A stretch of DNA of 64,000 nt from Tabrizicola sp. (GTDB lineage: Bacteria > Pseudomonadota > Alphaproteobacteria > Rhodobacterales > Rhodobacteraceae): NCBI RefSeq assembly GCF_030694085.1, contig NZ_JAUXZE010000035.1, positions 372,001-436,000 on the forward strand, written 5' to 3'. Under the pieces are notes generated by a model, which ran no database searches, was not told the origin of the DNA, and was given only the letters and a program-made list of their open reading frames with translations. The position numbers and the translations under genes are program-made. This document shows positions 8,377 to 16,828 of this stretch, in pieces; position 1 is the first letter of the stretch; each line of letters opens with the position of its first letter.

Positions 8377-9126
8377 GTGAACCTACTCGTCCTTCGCAAC
8401 CCGACCCCGGTCGAGCCGGTTGTCCTGATCACTGGATTCATGGCGGACGCGCGCAGCTTCATGCCGCAGCTCGCACGGCTGGGCGCTGACCGGCCGGTCA
8501 TCCTTCTGAACCCTGGCCTTGGCGACAGCGTCGAGAAGATCGCCGCCGACATCTCTCCGCACTTGCCGGCGCGGTTCGCCCTCGTCGCGCATGGTCTGGG
8601 TGGAAACATCGCCATCGAGCTGATGCGCAAACGGCCCGAGGCGGTGACCCGCATCGCCCTTATCGCCACCGACCCGATCCCCGAAACCCCACAGCGCGCT
8701 GCGGCGCAAGAAGCTCTGATCGTCGCGGCAAAGACCGGTCACCTTGCCGCATGCATGGCCCAGATGCTGCCGCCGACCGCCCTGCATGACGCCCCCTGGC
8801 GGGATGAGGTGATGGCGCTGGTCATGGACATGGCGGAAACCCTGGGTCCGATCCAGTTCCAGCGTCACCTGCGCGTGCTGCAACGGCGCCCCGACCAGCA
8901 GAAGACCCTGCGCAAGGTGCATGTGCCGACGATGATCATTGCCGGAGAAAGCGACACCCTCGTCCCCCGCCGCCGGGCCGAATTCCTGGCCGCGATGATG
9001 CCGCAGGGCTGCCTTGAGATCATTGCAGAAGCGGGCCACCTGCCCCAACTCGAACAGCCCGAGGCGGTCACGAGACTGCTGCATACCTTCCTTGCGGGGC
9101 GGTTGCCGACGCTGATGCTCCGGTAG
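8377..9126 (+). CDS. Alpha/beta hydrolase-fold protein lacking the nucleophile Ser
   Basis: 249 aa. Fold motifs are clear: PVVLITGFMADARSF, LNPGLGDS, IIAGESDTLVP (acid) and AEAGHLPQLEQPE (His). At the nucleophile elbow the sequence is VAHGLGGN, so the residue that should be Ser (G-x-S-x-G) is Gly73, codon GGT at 8593-8595. The protein is thus probably not a classical serine hydrolase; a binding role or changed chemistry is possible. GTG start at 8377 after AGAAGG; the ATG at 8375 is out of frame. It is convergent with phaZ. Confidence 0.85.
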   Translation: MNLLVLRNPTPVEPVVLITGFMADARSFMPQLARLGADRPVILLNPGLGDSVEKIAADISPHLPARFALVAHGLGGNIAIELMRKRPEAVTRIALIATDPIPETPQRAAAQEALIVAAKTGHLAACMAQMLPPTALHDAPWRDEVMALVMDMAETLGPIQFQRHLRVLQRRPDQQKTLRKVHVPTMIIAGESDTLVPRRRAEFLAAMMPQGCLEIIAEAGHLPQLEQPEAVTRLLHTFLAGRLPTLMLR

Positions 9127-9148
9127 CCACCCGCGCGCAGCCTCCCGA

Positions 9149-9177
9149 GCGAGGAGCGACGACGTCGACGACGAGCG
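9149..9177. repeat. Repeat family C, copy 1
   Basis: A 29-nt GC-rich intergenic sequence (GCGAGGAGCGAC, then GACGTCGACGACGAGCG) with an internal CGACGTCG palindrome; 28 of 29 bases recur at 47664-47692. It sits between the convergent hydrolase and phaZ genes. Confidence 0.6.
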
Positions 9178-9188
9178 GCCCTGACGGG

Positions 9189-10457
9189 CTACTGCGCCGA
9201 GGCGAGCGCGATCTTCGCCTTGGGCTTGCCCGCCGCACGGTCGATAAAGCTCAGCACCAGCGGGCGGATGTTCAAGCGCCAGCTCTTGCCCGCGAAGATG
9301 CCGTAGTGGCCCGCGCCGGGTTCAAGGTGGTGGCCCTTCTTGTCGTCCGACAGTCCGGTCAGCAGGTTCAACGCCGCAACGCATTGGCCCGGCGCGGAAA
9401 TGTCGTCATTGGCCCCCTCGACCGTCATCACCGAGACCTTGGTGATCGCACCCATGTCCACCTTGCGGCCCGCCACCACGAACTCGTTCAAGGCAATCTC
9501 GCGGTTCTTGAAGATGCGCTCGACCGTCGACAGGTAGAATTCGGCCGTCATGTCCATCACGGCCAGGTATTCGTCGTAGAATCGGTTGTGCGCGTCATGA
9601 TCCGACGACTCACCGCGGGCCGCTCGCATGATCTGTTCGGAAAATGCCTTGCCGTGACGTTCAGCGTTCATGGTGATGAAGCTTTGCAGTTGCAGAAGCC
9701 CCGGATAGACCAGCCGCCCCGCACCTTTGTATTTGAAACCGACCCTCTGGATCGCCAGGTGCTCCAGTTGCCCCATCGTCACCCTGCGGCCGAAATCCGT
9801 CACCTCGGTCGCAGCGGCGTCCGGGTCGACCGGCCCGCCGATCAGGATCAGCGATTTCGGCTGCGCGTCCGGGTCCTCGGCGGCCAGATAGGCGGTTGCG
9901 GCAAGCGTCAGCGGCACCGGCTGGCACACTGCGATCACATTGGTGTCTGGCCCCATCACCTTCATGAATTCGGCCAGGTACAGCGTATAGTCCTCGACAT
10001 CGAACTTGCCCGCGCTGACCGGAATGTCGCGCGCATTGTGCCAATCCGTCACGAAAACGTCGGCATCGGGCAGCAAGGATGCAACCGTGGACCGCAGGAG
10101 CGTCGCATAGTGACCCGACATCGGCGCGACCAGCAGCACCTTCCGCGCCATCGGCGACCGGCGGCGCACATAGAACTGCACCAGGTTGCCGAAGGGCTTT
10201 TCGACAATATTCGTCACATCGACCAGGTGGTCCTGTCCGTCCGGCCCCACGATCGACCGGATGCCCCAGTCGGGCTTGGCGATCATGCGGCTGAAGGTCC
10301 GTTCCGTGACCTCGCCCCAGGCCGCCATCATCGGCAGCATCGGGTTCATCGACATCGCAAACGCCGGGTAGCTGGCAAATGCCCTGGCCGAGGCGCCCAA
10401 CCACTCATTCGTGTTGCGGGCGCTTTCCATCAGGTCATAGGTGAACATATACTTCAT
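9189..10457 (-). CDS. phaZ: Intracellular polyhydroxyalkanoate depolymerase
   Basis: 422 aa. MKYMFTYDLMESARNTNEWL and LVAPMSGHYATLLRSTVASL, DVFVTDWHNARDIP, and AVCQPVPLTLAA identify the PhaZ1-type intracellular depolymerase, which uses a catalytic Cys (Cys178) instead of Ser. It releases 3-hydroxyalkanoate from storage granules. The start at 10457 follows AAGGAGATGTA; the open frame extends to 10511. Transcribed away from phaC across a 96-nt intergenic region holding a near-match PhaR box. Confidence 0.93.
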   Translation of the reverse strand: MKYMFTYDLMESARNTNEWLGASARAFASYPAFAMSMNPMLPMMAAWGEVTERTFSRMIAKPDWGIRSIVGPDGQDHLVDVTNIVEKPFGNLVQFYVRRRSPMARKVLLVAPMSGHYATLLRSTVASLLPDADVFVTDWHNARDIPVSAGKFDVEDYTLYLAEFMKVMGPDTNVIAVCQPVPLTLAATAYLAAEDPDAQPKSLILIGGPVDPDAAATEVTDFGRRVTMGQLEHLAIQRVGFKYKGAGRLVYPGLLQLQSFITMNAERHGKAFSEQIMRAARGESSDHDAHNRFYDEYLAVMDMTAEFYLSTVERIFKNREIALNEFVVAGRKVDMGAITKVSVMTVEGANDDISAPGQCVAALNLLTGLSDDKKGHHLEPGAGHYGIFAGKSWRLNIRPLVLSFIDRAAGKPKAKIALASAQ

Positions 10458-10518
10458 TACATCTCCTTGCCCCGGGCGGGCGGATGTCGCATGGCGGGGC
10501 AGGGTTCGCACCGTTATG

Positions 10519-10529
10519 CTGCACAGCGG
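10519..10529. promoter_or_regulatory. Putative PhaR box between phaZ and phaC
   Basis: CTGCACAGCGG is a one-mismatch version of the CTGC-N3-GCAG PhaR operator, located 25 nt before the preferred phaC start in the divergent phaZ-phaC region. Confidence 0.4.
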
Positions 10530-10553
10530 CGACGATAAGGGGGAATGGTTAGC

Positions 10554-12353
10554 ATGACAACAGAAGACAGCACCCCCGAGACCAAAGCAGCACTCGCGCG
10601 GACCGAACGTCTCAACGCTAACCTTGCAAAGGTTGAGGAACTGTCAAAGCGCCTGACCGCGGCCATGACCCATCGCCGTCAGGTCGACCCCTCGCTGCAC
10701 GGACCCGCGCCCGACGTCTACATGAAGGCTGCCGCCGCCTACTTCGCCGAGATGGTCTCGAATCCCGCCAAGGTGGTCGAGCATCAGGTGAACTACTGGG
10801 GCAAGACGCTGAAGCATTATGTCGAGGCACAACAGACTCTTGCGAAGGGCGAGTTCAAGGCCCCCCCCGATCCGAACCCCAGGGACCGCCGCTTCCAGAA
10901 CCCGTTGTGGGAGACGCATCCCTTCTTCAATTACCTCAAGCAGCAGTACCAGATGAACTCCGAGGCGATCAGCAACGCCGTCGGCGACATGGAGACGCTG
11001 ACCCCCGAGGATCGACGCCGGGTCGAGTATTTCACCAAACAGATTGTCGACATGTTCTCACCGACCAATTTCCTGGGCACCAACCCCGAGGCGCTGGAAA
11101 AGGCCGTTGAAACTGACGGCGAATCCCTCGTCCAGGGCCTGGAAAATCTGGTCCGCGACATCGAGTCGAACCAGGGCGATCTCTTGGTGACGCTGGCCGA
11201 CAAGGAGGCGTTCCACGTCGGCCAGAACATCGCCACCACCCCCGGAGAGGTCGTCTACCGCAACCGGATGCTTGAGCTGATCCAGTACACGCCCACCACG
11301 GAAAAGGTCCACAAGACCCCGCTTCTGATCTTCCCGCCGTGGATCAACAAGTTCTACGTCATGGACCTCAAGCCCGCGAATTCGCTGATCAAGTGGATCG
11401 TGGACCAGGGTTTCACCCTTTTCGTCGTCTCCTGGGTCAACCCCGACGCCTCATACGCCGGGACCGCGATGGACGACTACATCCGCGATGGCTACCTGAG
11501 GGCGATGGCCGAGGTGCGCCGCATCACCGGCGAGAAGCAGATCAACGCCGTCGGTTACTGCATCGCGGGCACCACCCTGGGGCTGACCCTTGCGCACCTG
11601 CAGAAAGCGGGCGACGAGACGGTGAAGACCGCCACCTTCTTCACCACCCTCACTGACTTCTCCGATCCCGGTGAGGTCGGCGTCTTCCTCAACGACGATT
11701 TCGTCGACGGTATCGAACGCCAGACCGAACGCGACGGCATCCTGTCGAAGCTCTTCATGAGCAAGACCTTCAGTTTCCTGCGCTCGAACGACCTGATCTA
11801 CACCCCCGCCATCAAGTCCTACATGCTGGGCGAGGCACCGCCCGCTTTCGACCTGCTTTACTGGAACGGCGACGGCACCAACCTTCCCGCCAGGATGGCC
11901 GTCGAATACTTGCGCGGCCTCTGTCAGGGCGACGGTTTCGCCAAGGGTCAGTTCCAGGTGTTCGGCAAACCCGTCCACCTTTCCGACCTCAAGCTTCCAG
12001 TCTGCGCCGTCGCCTGTGAGACCGATCACATCGCGCACTGGCGCGGCAGCTTCAACGGCATCAAGCAGATGGGATCGAAGGACAAGACCTTCCTTCTCTC
12101 CCAATCCGGCCACATCGCCGGGATCATCAATCCGCCCGCCAAGGACAAGTACGGCCACTACACCAACGACGCCCCCGTCGCGGGCGACCCCGAGGCCTGG
12201 CTCAAGTCCGCGACCTTCAACAAGGGCAGCTGGTGGCCGCGCTGGGGTGCCTGGCTCGCAAGCCACTCCGGCCCGATGATTCCCGCCCGCTTGCCCGCCG
12301 ATTCGCTGGCCCCTGCACCCGGCACCTACGTCGTGGCGCAGCCGCAGCTCTGA
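10554..12353 (+). CDS. phaC: Class I poly(3-hydroxyalkanoate) synthase
   Basis: 599 aa. N-terminal PhaC_N domain (DRRFQNPLWETHPFFNYLKQ), then an alpha/beta-hydrolase-like catalytic domain with the lipase-like box VGYCIAGT (nucleophile Cys336), acid residue in CETDHIAHW and His in LSQSGHIAGIINPP. It polymerises 3-hydroxyacyl-CoA on granules. The start at 10554 has GGGGGA at suitable spacing; the ATG at 10545 is only about one base from that motif, so it is less likely. Followed by phaP 154 nt downstream with PhaR boxes in between. Confidence 0.96.
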   Translation: MTTEDSTPETKAALARTERLNANLAKVEELSKRLTAAMTHRRQVDPSLHGPAPDVYMKAAAAYFAEMVSNPAKVVEHQVNYWGKTLKHYVEAQQTLAKGEFKAPPDPNPRDRRFQNPLWETHPFFNYLKQQYQMNSEAISNAVGDMETLTPEDRRRVEYFTKQIVDMFSPTNFLGTNPEALEKAVETDGESLVQGLENLVRDIESNQGDLLVTLADKEAFHVGQNIATTPGEVVYRNRMLELIQYTPTTEKVHKTPLLIFPPWINKFYVMDLKPANSLIKWIVDQGFTLFVVSWVNPDASYAGTAMDDYIRDGYLRAMAEVRRITGEKQINAVGYCIAGTTLGLTLAHLQKAGDETVKTATFFTTLTDFSDPGEVGVFLNDDFVDGIERQTERDGILSKLFMSKTFSFLRSNDLIYTPAIKSYMLGEAPPAFDLLYWNGDGTNLPARMAVEYLRGLCQGDGFAKGQFQVFGKPVHLSDLKLPVCAVACETDHIAHWRGSFNGIKQMGSKDKTFLLSQSGHIAGIINPPAKDKYGHYTNDAPVAGDPEAWLKSATFNKGSWWPRWGAWLASHSGPMIPARLPADSLAPAPGTYVVAQPQL

Positions 12354-12401
12354 CATTTCACCGGCTTTCCGCAGGGTTAACCGGCGCAACCCGGGGTTTT
12401 G

Positions 12402-12439
12402 CTGCATTGCAGAAAAAGACTTGAAATGCTGCACCGCAG
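12402..12439. promoter_or_regulatory. Tandem PhaR boxes upstream of phaP
   Basis: Two perfect CTGC-N3-GCAG sites: CTGCATTGCAG (12402-12412) and CTGCACCGCAG (12429-12439), 27 bp centre to centre, 69-106 nt ahead of the phasin start. This matches the operator described for PhaR in Paracoccus denitrificans, where PhaR represses phaP until PHA accumulates. Confidence 0.8.
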
Positions 12440-12507
12440 CACGTATATGTCTGTCATCAGGAAACGGGCCGATCCTTACCCCCCTCGCTGGCCCCATGGA
12501 GATTGAA

Positions 12508-12957
12508 ATGACCAAGACCCCCGATTTCGCCAAGACCATGCAGGACATGATGGCTTCGTTCCCGGTTGACGCTTCGGCGTTCCAGAACGCGTTCAAGACC
12601 CAGGCCGCCTTCGCCGAGAAGTTCTCGAAAGTCGCGATCGAAGCCGCTGAAAAGTCGACCGAGATCTCGGCCAAGTGGACCAAGGACGCGCTGGCCAAGG
12701 TTGGCGACATCGCCAAGGCCAAAGCCGAGCCGACCGACTACACCAAGTCGATGACCGATTTCGCTTCGGCCGCTGCCGAAATGGCTGCCGAGAACCTGGC
12801 CGCCTTCGCCGAAGTCGCCAAGAAAGTGCAGATGGAAACGGTCGAGCTGATGCTGGCTGCTGGCAAGGACATGTCGGAAGACGCGACCGCCGCCGTCAAG
12901 AAGGCCACCAACGAAGTGACCAACGTCGCCAAGAAAGCCGCTGCAGCTGCGAAGTAA
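12508..12957 (+). CDS. phaP: Phasin
   Basis: 149 aa, almost wholly helical and Ala/Lys-rich, with the phasin pattern DFAKTMQDMMASFPVDASAF, KWTKDALAKVGDIAKAKAEP and DYTKSMTDFASAAAEMAAEN. It coats PHA granules and controls their size and number. Codon use is strongly biased to GCC, AAG and GAA-type codons, as in highly expressed genes. The start at 12508 follows GGAGATTGAA; 12496 is an in-frame alternative. Ends 36 nt before a strong terminator. Confidence 0.93.
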   Translation: MTKTPDFAKTMQDMMASFPVDASAFQNAFKTQAAFAEKFSKVAIEAAEKSTEISAKWTKDALAKVGDIAKAKAEPTDYTKSMTDFASAAAEMAAENLAAFAEVAKKVQMETVELMLAAGKDMSEDATAAVKKATNEVTNVAKKAAAAAK

Positions 12958-12992
12958 TTCGTAACGAGTTCGGCGTCCACAGGGACGCTGTT

Positions 12993-13018
12993 AAGGCCCG
13001 GGGGAAACCCCGGGCCTT
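12993..13018 (+). terminator. Rho-independent terminator of phaP
   Basis: AAGGCCCGGGG (12993-13003), GAAA tetraloop, CCCCGGGCCTT (13008-13018), then GTTATTTGT. A perfect 11-bp stem. Confidence 0.85.
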
Positions 13019-13072
13019 GTTATTTGTCGCTCCCTGCCCCTATCCTGACGCTCGGCAGGACGGGAAAGCGCC

Positions 13073-13720
13073 ATGACCAACCCCCTGACAATCTGGACCT
13101 ACGACTGGGTCCCGCCACCCCCGCGCGGCCACGTCCGCGACATCCGCCTCCGCTGGGCCTGCGAAGAAGCGGGCCTTCCCTACCAGATCCGCGCCGTCAG
13201 GTTCGAGGATCGAGGCGAACCCGATCACCTCTCCCGCCAGCCCTTCGCCCAGGTCCCCGCGCTGCACGACGGTGAAGTCACGCTGTTCGAAAGCGGCGCC
13301 TGCCTTCTGCATCTTGCCGAAAAATCCGAAACCCTCATGCCAAAGGCCCCGAAGGCCCGCGCCGAAACGCTGGAATGGATGATCGCCGGGTTGAACTCGA
13401 TGGAAATGGTCACGGTCCCGTGGTGGTTCATCGGCCTGTCCAGGCCCGCCGACAACCCGCTGGAAGGCTGGCTCCAGTCCCGCCTCTCGCGCCTTGAAGC
13501 CGTCCTCGCGCGGCGCGACTACCTCGCTGCCGACCGCTTCACCGTGGCCGACCTCCTTATGGCCGACATCCTGCGCGTCCCTTCGCTGCGCGCCGCCCTT
13601 GGCCCCTACCCGGCCCTCACCGCCTACACCGACCGCATCCTCACCCGCCCCGCCTTCCTGAAGGCCCGGCAGGATCAGCTGGACCACTTCGCCGCCGCCG
13701 ATGCCGCGCGCGCAAACTGA
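13073..13720 (+). CDS. Glutathione S-transferase family protein
   Basis: 215 aa. Thioredoxin-like N-terminal half (RLRWACEEAGLPYQIRAVRF, QPFAQVPALHDGEVTLFES with the cis-Pro and the Glu-Ser glutathione-binding pair) and an alpha-helical C-terminal half (RRDYLAADRFTVADLLMADI). Substrate unknown. It lies inside the PHA locus between phaP and phaR but has its own ribosome binding region, so a link to PHA metabolism is not shown. Confidence 0.88.
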   Translation: MTNPLTIWTYDWVPPPPRGHVRDIRLRWACEEAGLPYQIRAVRFEDRGEPDHLSRQPFAQVPALHDGEVTLFESGACLLHLAEKSETLMPKAPKARAETLEWMIAGLNSMEMVTVPWWFIGLSRPADNPLEGWLQSRLSRLEAVLARRDYLAADRFTVADLLMADILRVPSLRAALGPYPALTAYTDRILTRPAFLKARQDQLDHFAAADAARAN

Positions 13721-13802
13721 CCCGCAGCGAAAGCTTTCTTTTTGCCGCACGCTCCCCTAAGCTTCTCTGCAAGCGCGAAAGTCCCTGGGGGAGGGGAAGC
13801 AC

Positions 13803-14357
13803 ATGGCCGACACCGACAAGCCGCTTCTGATCAAGCGTTATGCAAGCCGCCGTCTCTACAACACCGAGACGTCGGATTACGTCACCCTCGAGGACATCGC
13901 CGGCTTCATTCGCGCGGGCCGCGAGGTGCAGATCGTCGATCTCAAGACCGGCGATGACCTCACGCGCCAGTATCTCCTCCAGATCGTCGCCGAACATGAA
14001 TCCAAAGGTGAAAGCGTTCTGCCCGTCGGCGTCCTGACCGACCTCGTCCGCAGCTACGCGACCGGGATGCAGGCGGTCATGCCGCAGTTCCTCGCCTCCT
14101 CGTTCGAGATGCTGCGCGACAGCCAGGCCAAGATGGTGGAAAATCTGACCGCCATTCCGAACCCCCTTGCCGCCGTGCCGGGATTCGAGGCGCTGCGCAA
14201 ACAGCAGGAAGCCTTCCTGAAGACGATGATGGTCGGGATGCCCGGCTGGTCCGGCTCCGGCCCGGCCAAGGACGAGGAAGCGCCTGCCTCCTCCGACGAC
14301 ATCGCCGAGATCAAGAAGCAACTGGCCGAGTTGCAGAAGAAACTCTCCAAGCTCTGA
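13803..14357 (+). CDS. phaR: PHA synthesis repressor PhaR
   Basis: 184 aa. The N-terminal PHB accumulation regulator DNA-binding domain is plain (LLIKRYASRRLYNTETSDYV, TLEDIAGFIRAG), followed by LTRQYLLQIVAEHES and a C-terminal coiled coil (EIKKQLAELQKKLSKL). PhaR binds PHA directly and leaves its operators when polymer forms, derepressing phaP. Its operators are visible at 12402-12439. GGGGGAGGGG precedes the ATG. The LysR gene begins 3 nt after its stop. Confidence 0.95.
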   Translation: MADTDKPLLIKRYASRRLYNTETSDYVTLEDIAGFIRAGREVQIVDLKTGDDLTRQYLLQIVAEHESKGESVLPVGVLTDLVRSYATGMQAVMPQFLASSFEMLRDSQAKMVENLTAIPNPLAAVPGFEALRKQQEAFLKTMMVGMPGWSGSGPAKDEEAPASSDDIAEIKKQLAELQKKLSKL

Positions 14358-14360
14358 CCG

Positions 14361-15311
14361 ATGGCCGAAGCCGAAGGCCGCGTCACGCTCTGGGGGATCG
14401 AGGTCTTCGTCGCCGCCGCCGAAGAAGGCTCGCTTTCGGCGGCCGCCCGTCGGCTTGGCGTCAGTCCTTCTGCCGTCAGCCAGCAGCTCTCCGCGCTTGA
14501 AACCGCCCTCGGCACCATCCTGCTCGACCGCGCCAGCCGCCCGGTGCAGGTGACGCCCGCCGGTGCCATGTTCCGCCGCCACGCCCAGACCATCCTCAAC
14601 GCCGCCTCCGAAGCCCGCGCCGAACTGGCGATGGCCGACCTCTCCGGCCTGACCACCCTTCGCCTGGGTGTGATCGAGGATTTCGACAGCGACGTGACCC
14701 CGCGGCTGCTCTCTGCGCTCGCGAAGGACCTGAAAGGCTGCCGCTTCCTCTTGGAAACCGGCGCCAGCCACCGCCTGATGGACCAGCTTGAGGCCCGCGC
14801 CCTGGACATCGTCATCGCCGCCGACAGCAGCAGCATCGAAGCCGTGACCGAAGATTGGCGCGAGGTTCACCCGATCCTCTCCGAACCCTTCGTGGCCGTC
14901 GCCCCGCCCGGCGCCCGGATCGAGGAGCTGCCCCTCATCCTTTACACCGCCCGGCACCTGATGGGCCGTCAGATCGCCGCGCATCTCGCGCGCCACGGGT
15001 TGAAACCCGCGCATCGCTTCGAACTCGACAGCTACGCCGCGATCCTCGCGATGGTCGCGGGCGGCGAAGGCTGGACCATCCTCACACCCCTCGCGCTGCA
15101 CCAGGCCCGCGCCTTCCGCGCCTCGGTCGAGGTCCGCCCCCTGCCCTTCGCGGCACTCTCGCGGACCCTCTCGCTCTCGGCCCGCGCCGGCATCCTGCAG
15201 GACGTCCCGACCCAGATCGCCGCGCGCCTGAAGCCGCTGATCGCGGAAGTCGTCATCGCCCCCGCCCTGAAGTCGACCCCCTGGCTCGCCCCCGATCTGC
15301 GCGTCCTCTGA
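14361..15311 (+). CDS. LysR-family transcriptional regulator
   Basis: 316 aa. N-terminal winged helix-turn-helix (FVAAAEEGSLSAAARRLGVS, PSAVSQQLSALETALGTILL, DRASRPVQVTPAG) and a LysR substrate-binding domain from about residue 95. It starts 3 nt after phaR, so it is probably co-transcribed. Ligand and targets unknown. Downstream are convergent repeats of families A and B. Confidence 0.9.
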   Translation: MAEAEGRVTLWGIEVFVAAAEEGSLSAAARRLGVSPSAVSQQLSALETALGTILLDRASRPVQVTPAGAMFRRHAQTILNAASEARAELAMADLSGLTTLRLGVIEDFDSDVTPRLLSALAKDLKGCRFLLETGASHRLMDQLEARALDIVIAADSSSIEAVTEDWREVHPILSEPFVAVAPPGARIEELPLILYTARHLMGRQIAAHLARHGLKPAHRFELDSYAAILAMVAGGEGWTILTPLALHQARAFRASVEVRPLPFAALSRTLSLSARAGILQDVPTQIAARLKPLIAEVVIAPALKSTPWLAPDLRVL

Positions 15312-15326
15312 CCCGCCAGCCTGCGC

Positions 15327-15363
15327 TTTTCATCTTTGCCCAAATATCCCCGCCGGAGGCATC
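15327..15363 (-). repeat. Intergenic repeat family B, copy 1
   Basis: Read on the minus strand: TGCCTCCGGCGGGGATATTT followed by GGGCAAAGATGAAAAG. Same core recurs at 20551-20589 and 59293-59330. It lies 16 nt after the LysR stop codon and downstream of the minus-strand DegT gene. Confidence 0.65.
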
Positions 15364-15420
15364 CACCGCCGCGCCCAGGGGCCTCACCAGACGTCCCGCG
15401 CCACCGCAAGGCCAGACGTC

Positions 15421-15444
15421 CCCTCTCCCCCTAGGGGGAGAGGG
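15421..15444. repeat. Perfect 24-nt palindrome
   Basis: CCCTCTCCCC, then CTAG, then GGGGAGAGGG. It could act as a bidirectional terminator or hairpin between the convergent LysR and DegT genes, next to a family A repeat. A similar imperfect hairpin precedes the family A copy at 34.4 kb. Confidence 0.6.
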
Positions 15445-15472
15445 CCCGGGTGAGGGGGAACCCCGGCCAAAC

Positions 15473-15544
15473 CTTGACGATCCTTAACGGAAAACGCCAA
15501 TGCCTTGATTTCATGAAGGTCCGCCGTCTTGTCCACGGTGGACA
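15473..15544 (+). repeat. Intergenic repeat family A, copy 2
   Basis: Shares CTTGA, CTTAACG, CGCCAATGCCTTGATTTC and the perfect palindrome TGTCCACGGTGGACA (15530-15544). The palindrome ends 2 nt before the stop codon of the minus-strand DegT aminotransferase. Confidence 0.65.
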
Positions 15545-15546
15545 GA

Positions 15547-16734
15547 TCAGCCGCGAACCTCTTGCGCAGCATCGACGATGGCCGCCGCGATATAGTCCAG
15601 CTCCGCTTCCGTCAGCCGCACCGGCAGCCGCACATCGCAGGCCCGCATCAGCATCGCCCGGGTCTGCGGCAGGTCCGGCACCTCGCCCAGGAACTGCCAG
15701 TTCCAGAAGGCCCGCGCATTGCCCTCGCTCAATCCGAAGACCTGGACCGACACGCCCCGGGCTTTCGCGGCCGCCTGGAACTCCGTCGCCTGCCGATCTG
15801 TCCAGCCCCCCACGAGGTTGAACTGGATCGAATCCGGGGCCCGCTCCTCAGGCCCCAAAGCCTCCGGCACCGCCAGATGCGCCGACAGGTTCAGCGACCC
15901 CGCCACCCGGTCATGCCCCGCCCGGCCCTTCGCAACCCGCTCGGCAACCAAAGGCAACTGCGGCCGGATCACCGCCGCTGACAGGTTTTGCATCCTCAGG
16001 TTGTAGAGCGGCAGCTTGTTCTGCCAGTGCGCGCAGGAATTCGTCAGGCCCGGATGCTTCTTCCAGTTGGTCTCGTAGGCCCCCGACATGATGATCGCCC
16101 GCGCGGCGATCTCGGGGTCGTCGGTGATCATGATCCCGCCTTCGCCCGCGTTCACCAGCTTGTAGGACTGAAAACTGAAACAGCCGACACGCCCGATCGT
16201 CCCGATGTTCCGCCCGCCCCACACCGTGCCCAGGCTGTGCGCCGCATCCTCGATCACCGGCACGCCCGCCGCGTCACACAGCGCCATGATCGCATCCATG
16301 TCAGAGGTATGCCCCCGCATGTGACTGATCATCACCGCATCCGCCCCCGGCAGCTTTGCCGCGAAGTCCGCCATGTCGACCCGGTAGTTCTCGCCCACTT
16401 CGACCAGCATCGGCTCGCAGTCGGCATGCACCACCGAAGACGGCACTGCGGCGAAGGTAAAGGCCGGGATCAGCACCTTGGCACCCTTTGGCAGGTCAAG
16501 CGCCTTCAGGGACAGGAACAGCGCCGCCGAACAGGACGACACCGCCAATGCATACCGCGCACCAAGCAGTTCTGCGAACTCGGCTTCCAGCAAGGCGACC
16601 GGAGCGTCGGACGGGGCGGTGTAGCGAAAGAGATCACCCGACTGCAGCAGCCTGTCGATCTCAGCCCGGGCCGCATCGGGGATCGGCTCAGAGTCGTAGA
16701 CATTGGGGGCAAGGGTCTGACCGTCGGGGGCCAT
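15547..16734 (-). CDS. DegT/DnrJ/EryC1/StrS family aminotransferase
   Basis: 395 aa. PLP-dependent fold with ALAVSSCSAALFLSLKAL, VLIPAFTFAAVPSSV, VIEDAAHSLGTVW and the Schiff-base lysine in FSFQSYKLVNAGEGG. The family usually aminates sugars, but no sugar-nucleotide genes are nearby, so the substrate is open. It lies 94 nt after soxG on the same strand. The start at 16734 follows AAAAGGTGCACGA, and that Shine-Dalgarno is inside a dyad (16740-16772). The stop codon abuts a family A repeat. Confidence 0.88.
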   Translation of the reverse strand: MAPDGQTLAPNVYDSEPIPDAARAEIDRLLQSGDLFRYTAPSDAPVALLEAEFAELLGARYALAVSSCSAALFLSLKALDLPKGAKVLIPAFTFAAVPSSVVHADCEPMLVEVGENYRVDMADFAAKLPGADAVMISHMRGHTSDMDAIMALCDAAGVPVIEDAAHSLGTVWGGRNIGTIGRVGCFSFQSYKLVNAGEGGIMITDDPEIAARAIIMSGAYETNWKKHPGLTNSCAHWQNKLPLYNLRMQNLSAAVIRPQLPLVAERVAKGRAGHDRVAGSLNLSAHLAVPEALGPEERAPDSIQFNLVGGWTDRQATEFQAAAKARGVSVQVFGLSEGNARAFWNWQFLGEVPDLPQTRAMLMRACDVRLPVRLTEAELDYIAAAIVDAAQEVRG

Positions 16735-16739
16735 TCGTG

Positions 16740-16772
16740 CACCTTTTCTAAATCTTGCGTTAAGAAAAGGTG
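16740..16772 (-). promoter_or_regulatory. Dyad overlapping the DegT ribosome binding site
   Basis: CACCTTTTCT (16740-16749) and AGAAAAGGTG (16763-16772) are perfect 10-bp arms with a 13-nt spacer. In the minus-strand transcript the second arm (AGAAAAGGTG) is the Shine-Dalgarno of the DegT gene, five bases before its ATG. The hairpin would hide it. It may equally be a protein operator. Confidence 0.5.
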
Positions 16773-16828
16773 TAAACTGCTGAATGATCACACGCCAGTG
16801 ACAAAATCTGCGCTTCGCGCCTTTCCGC

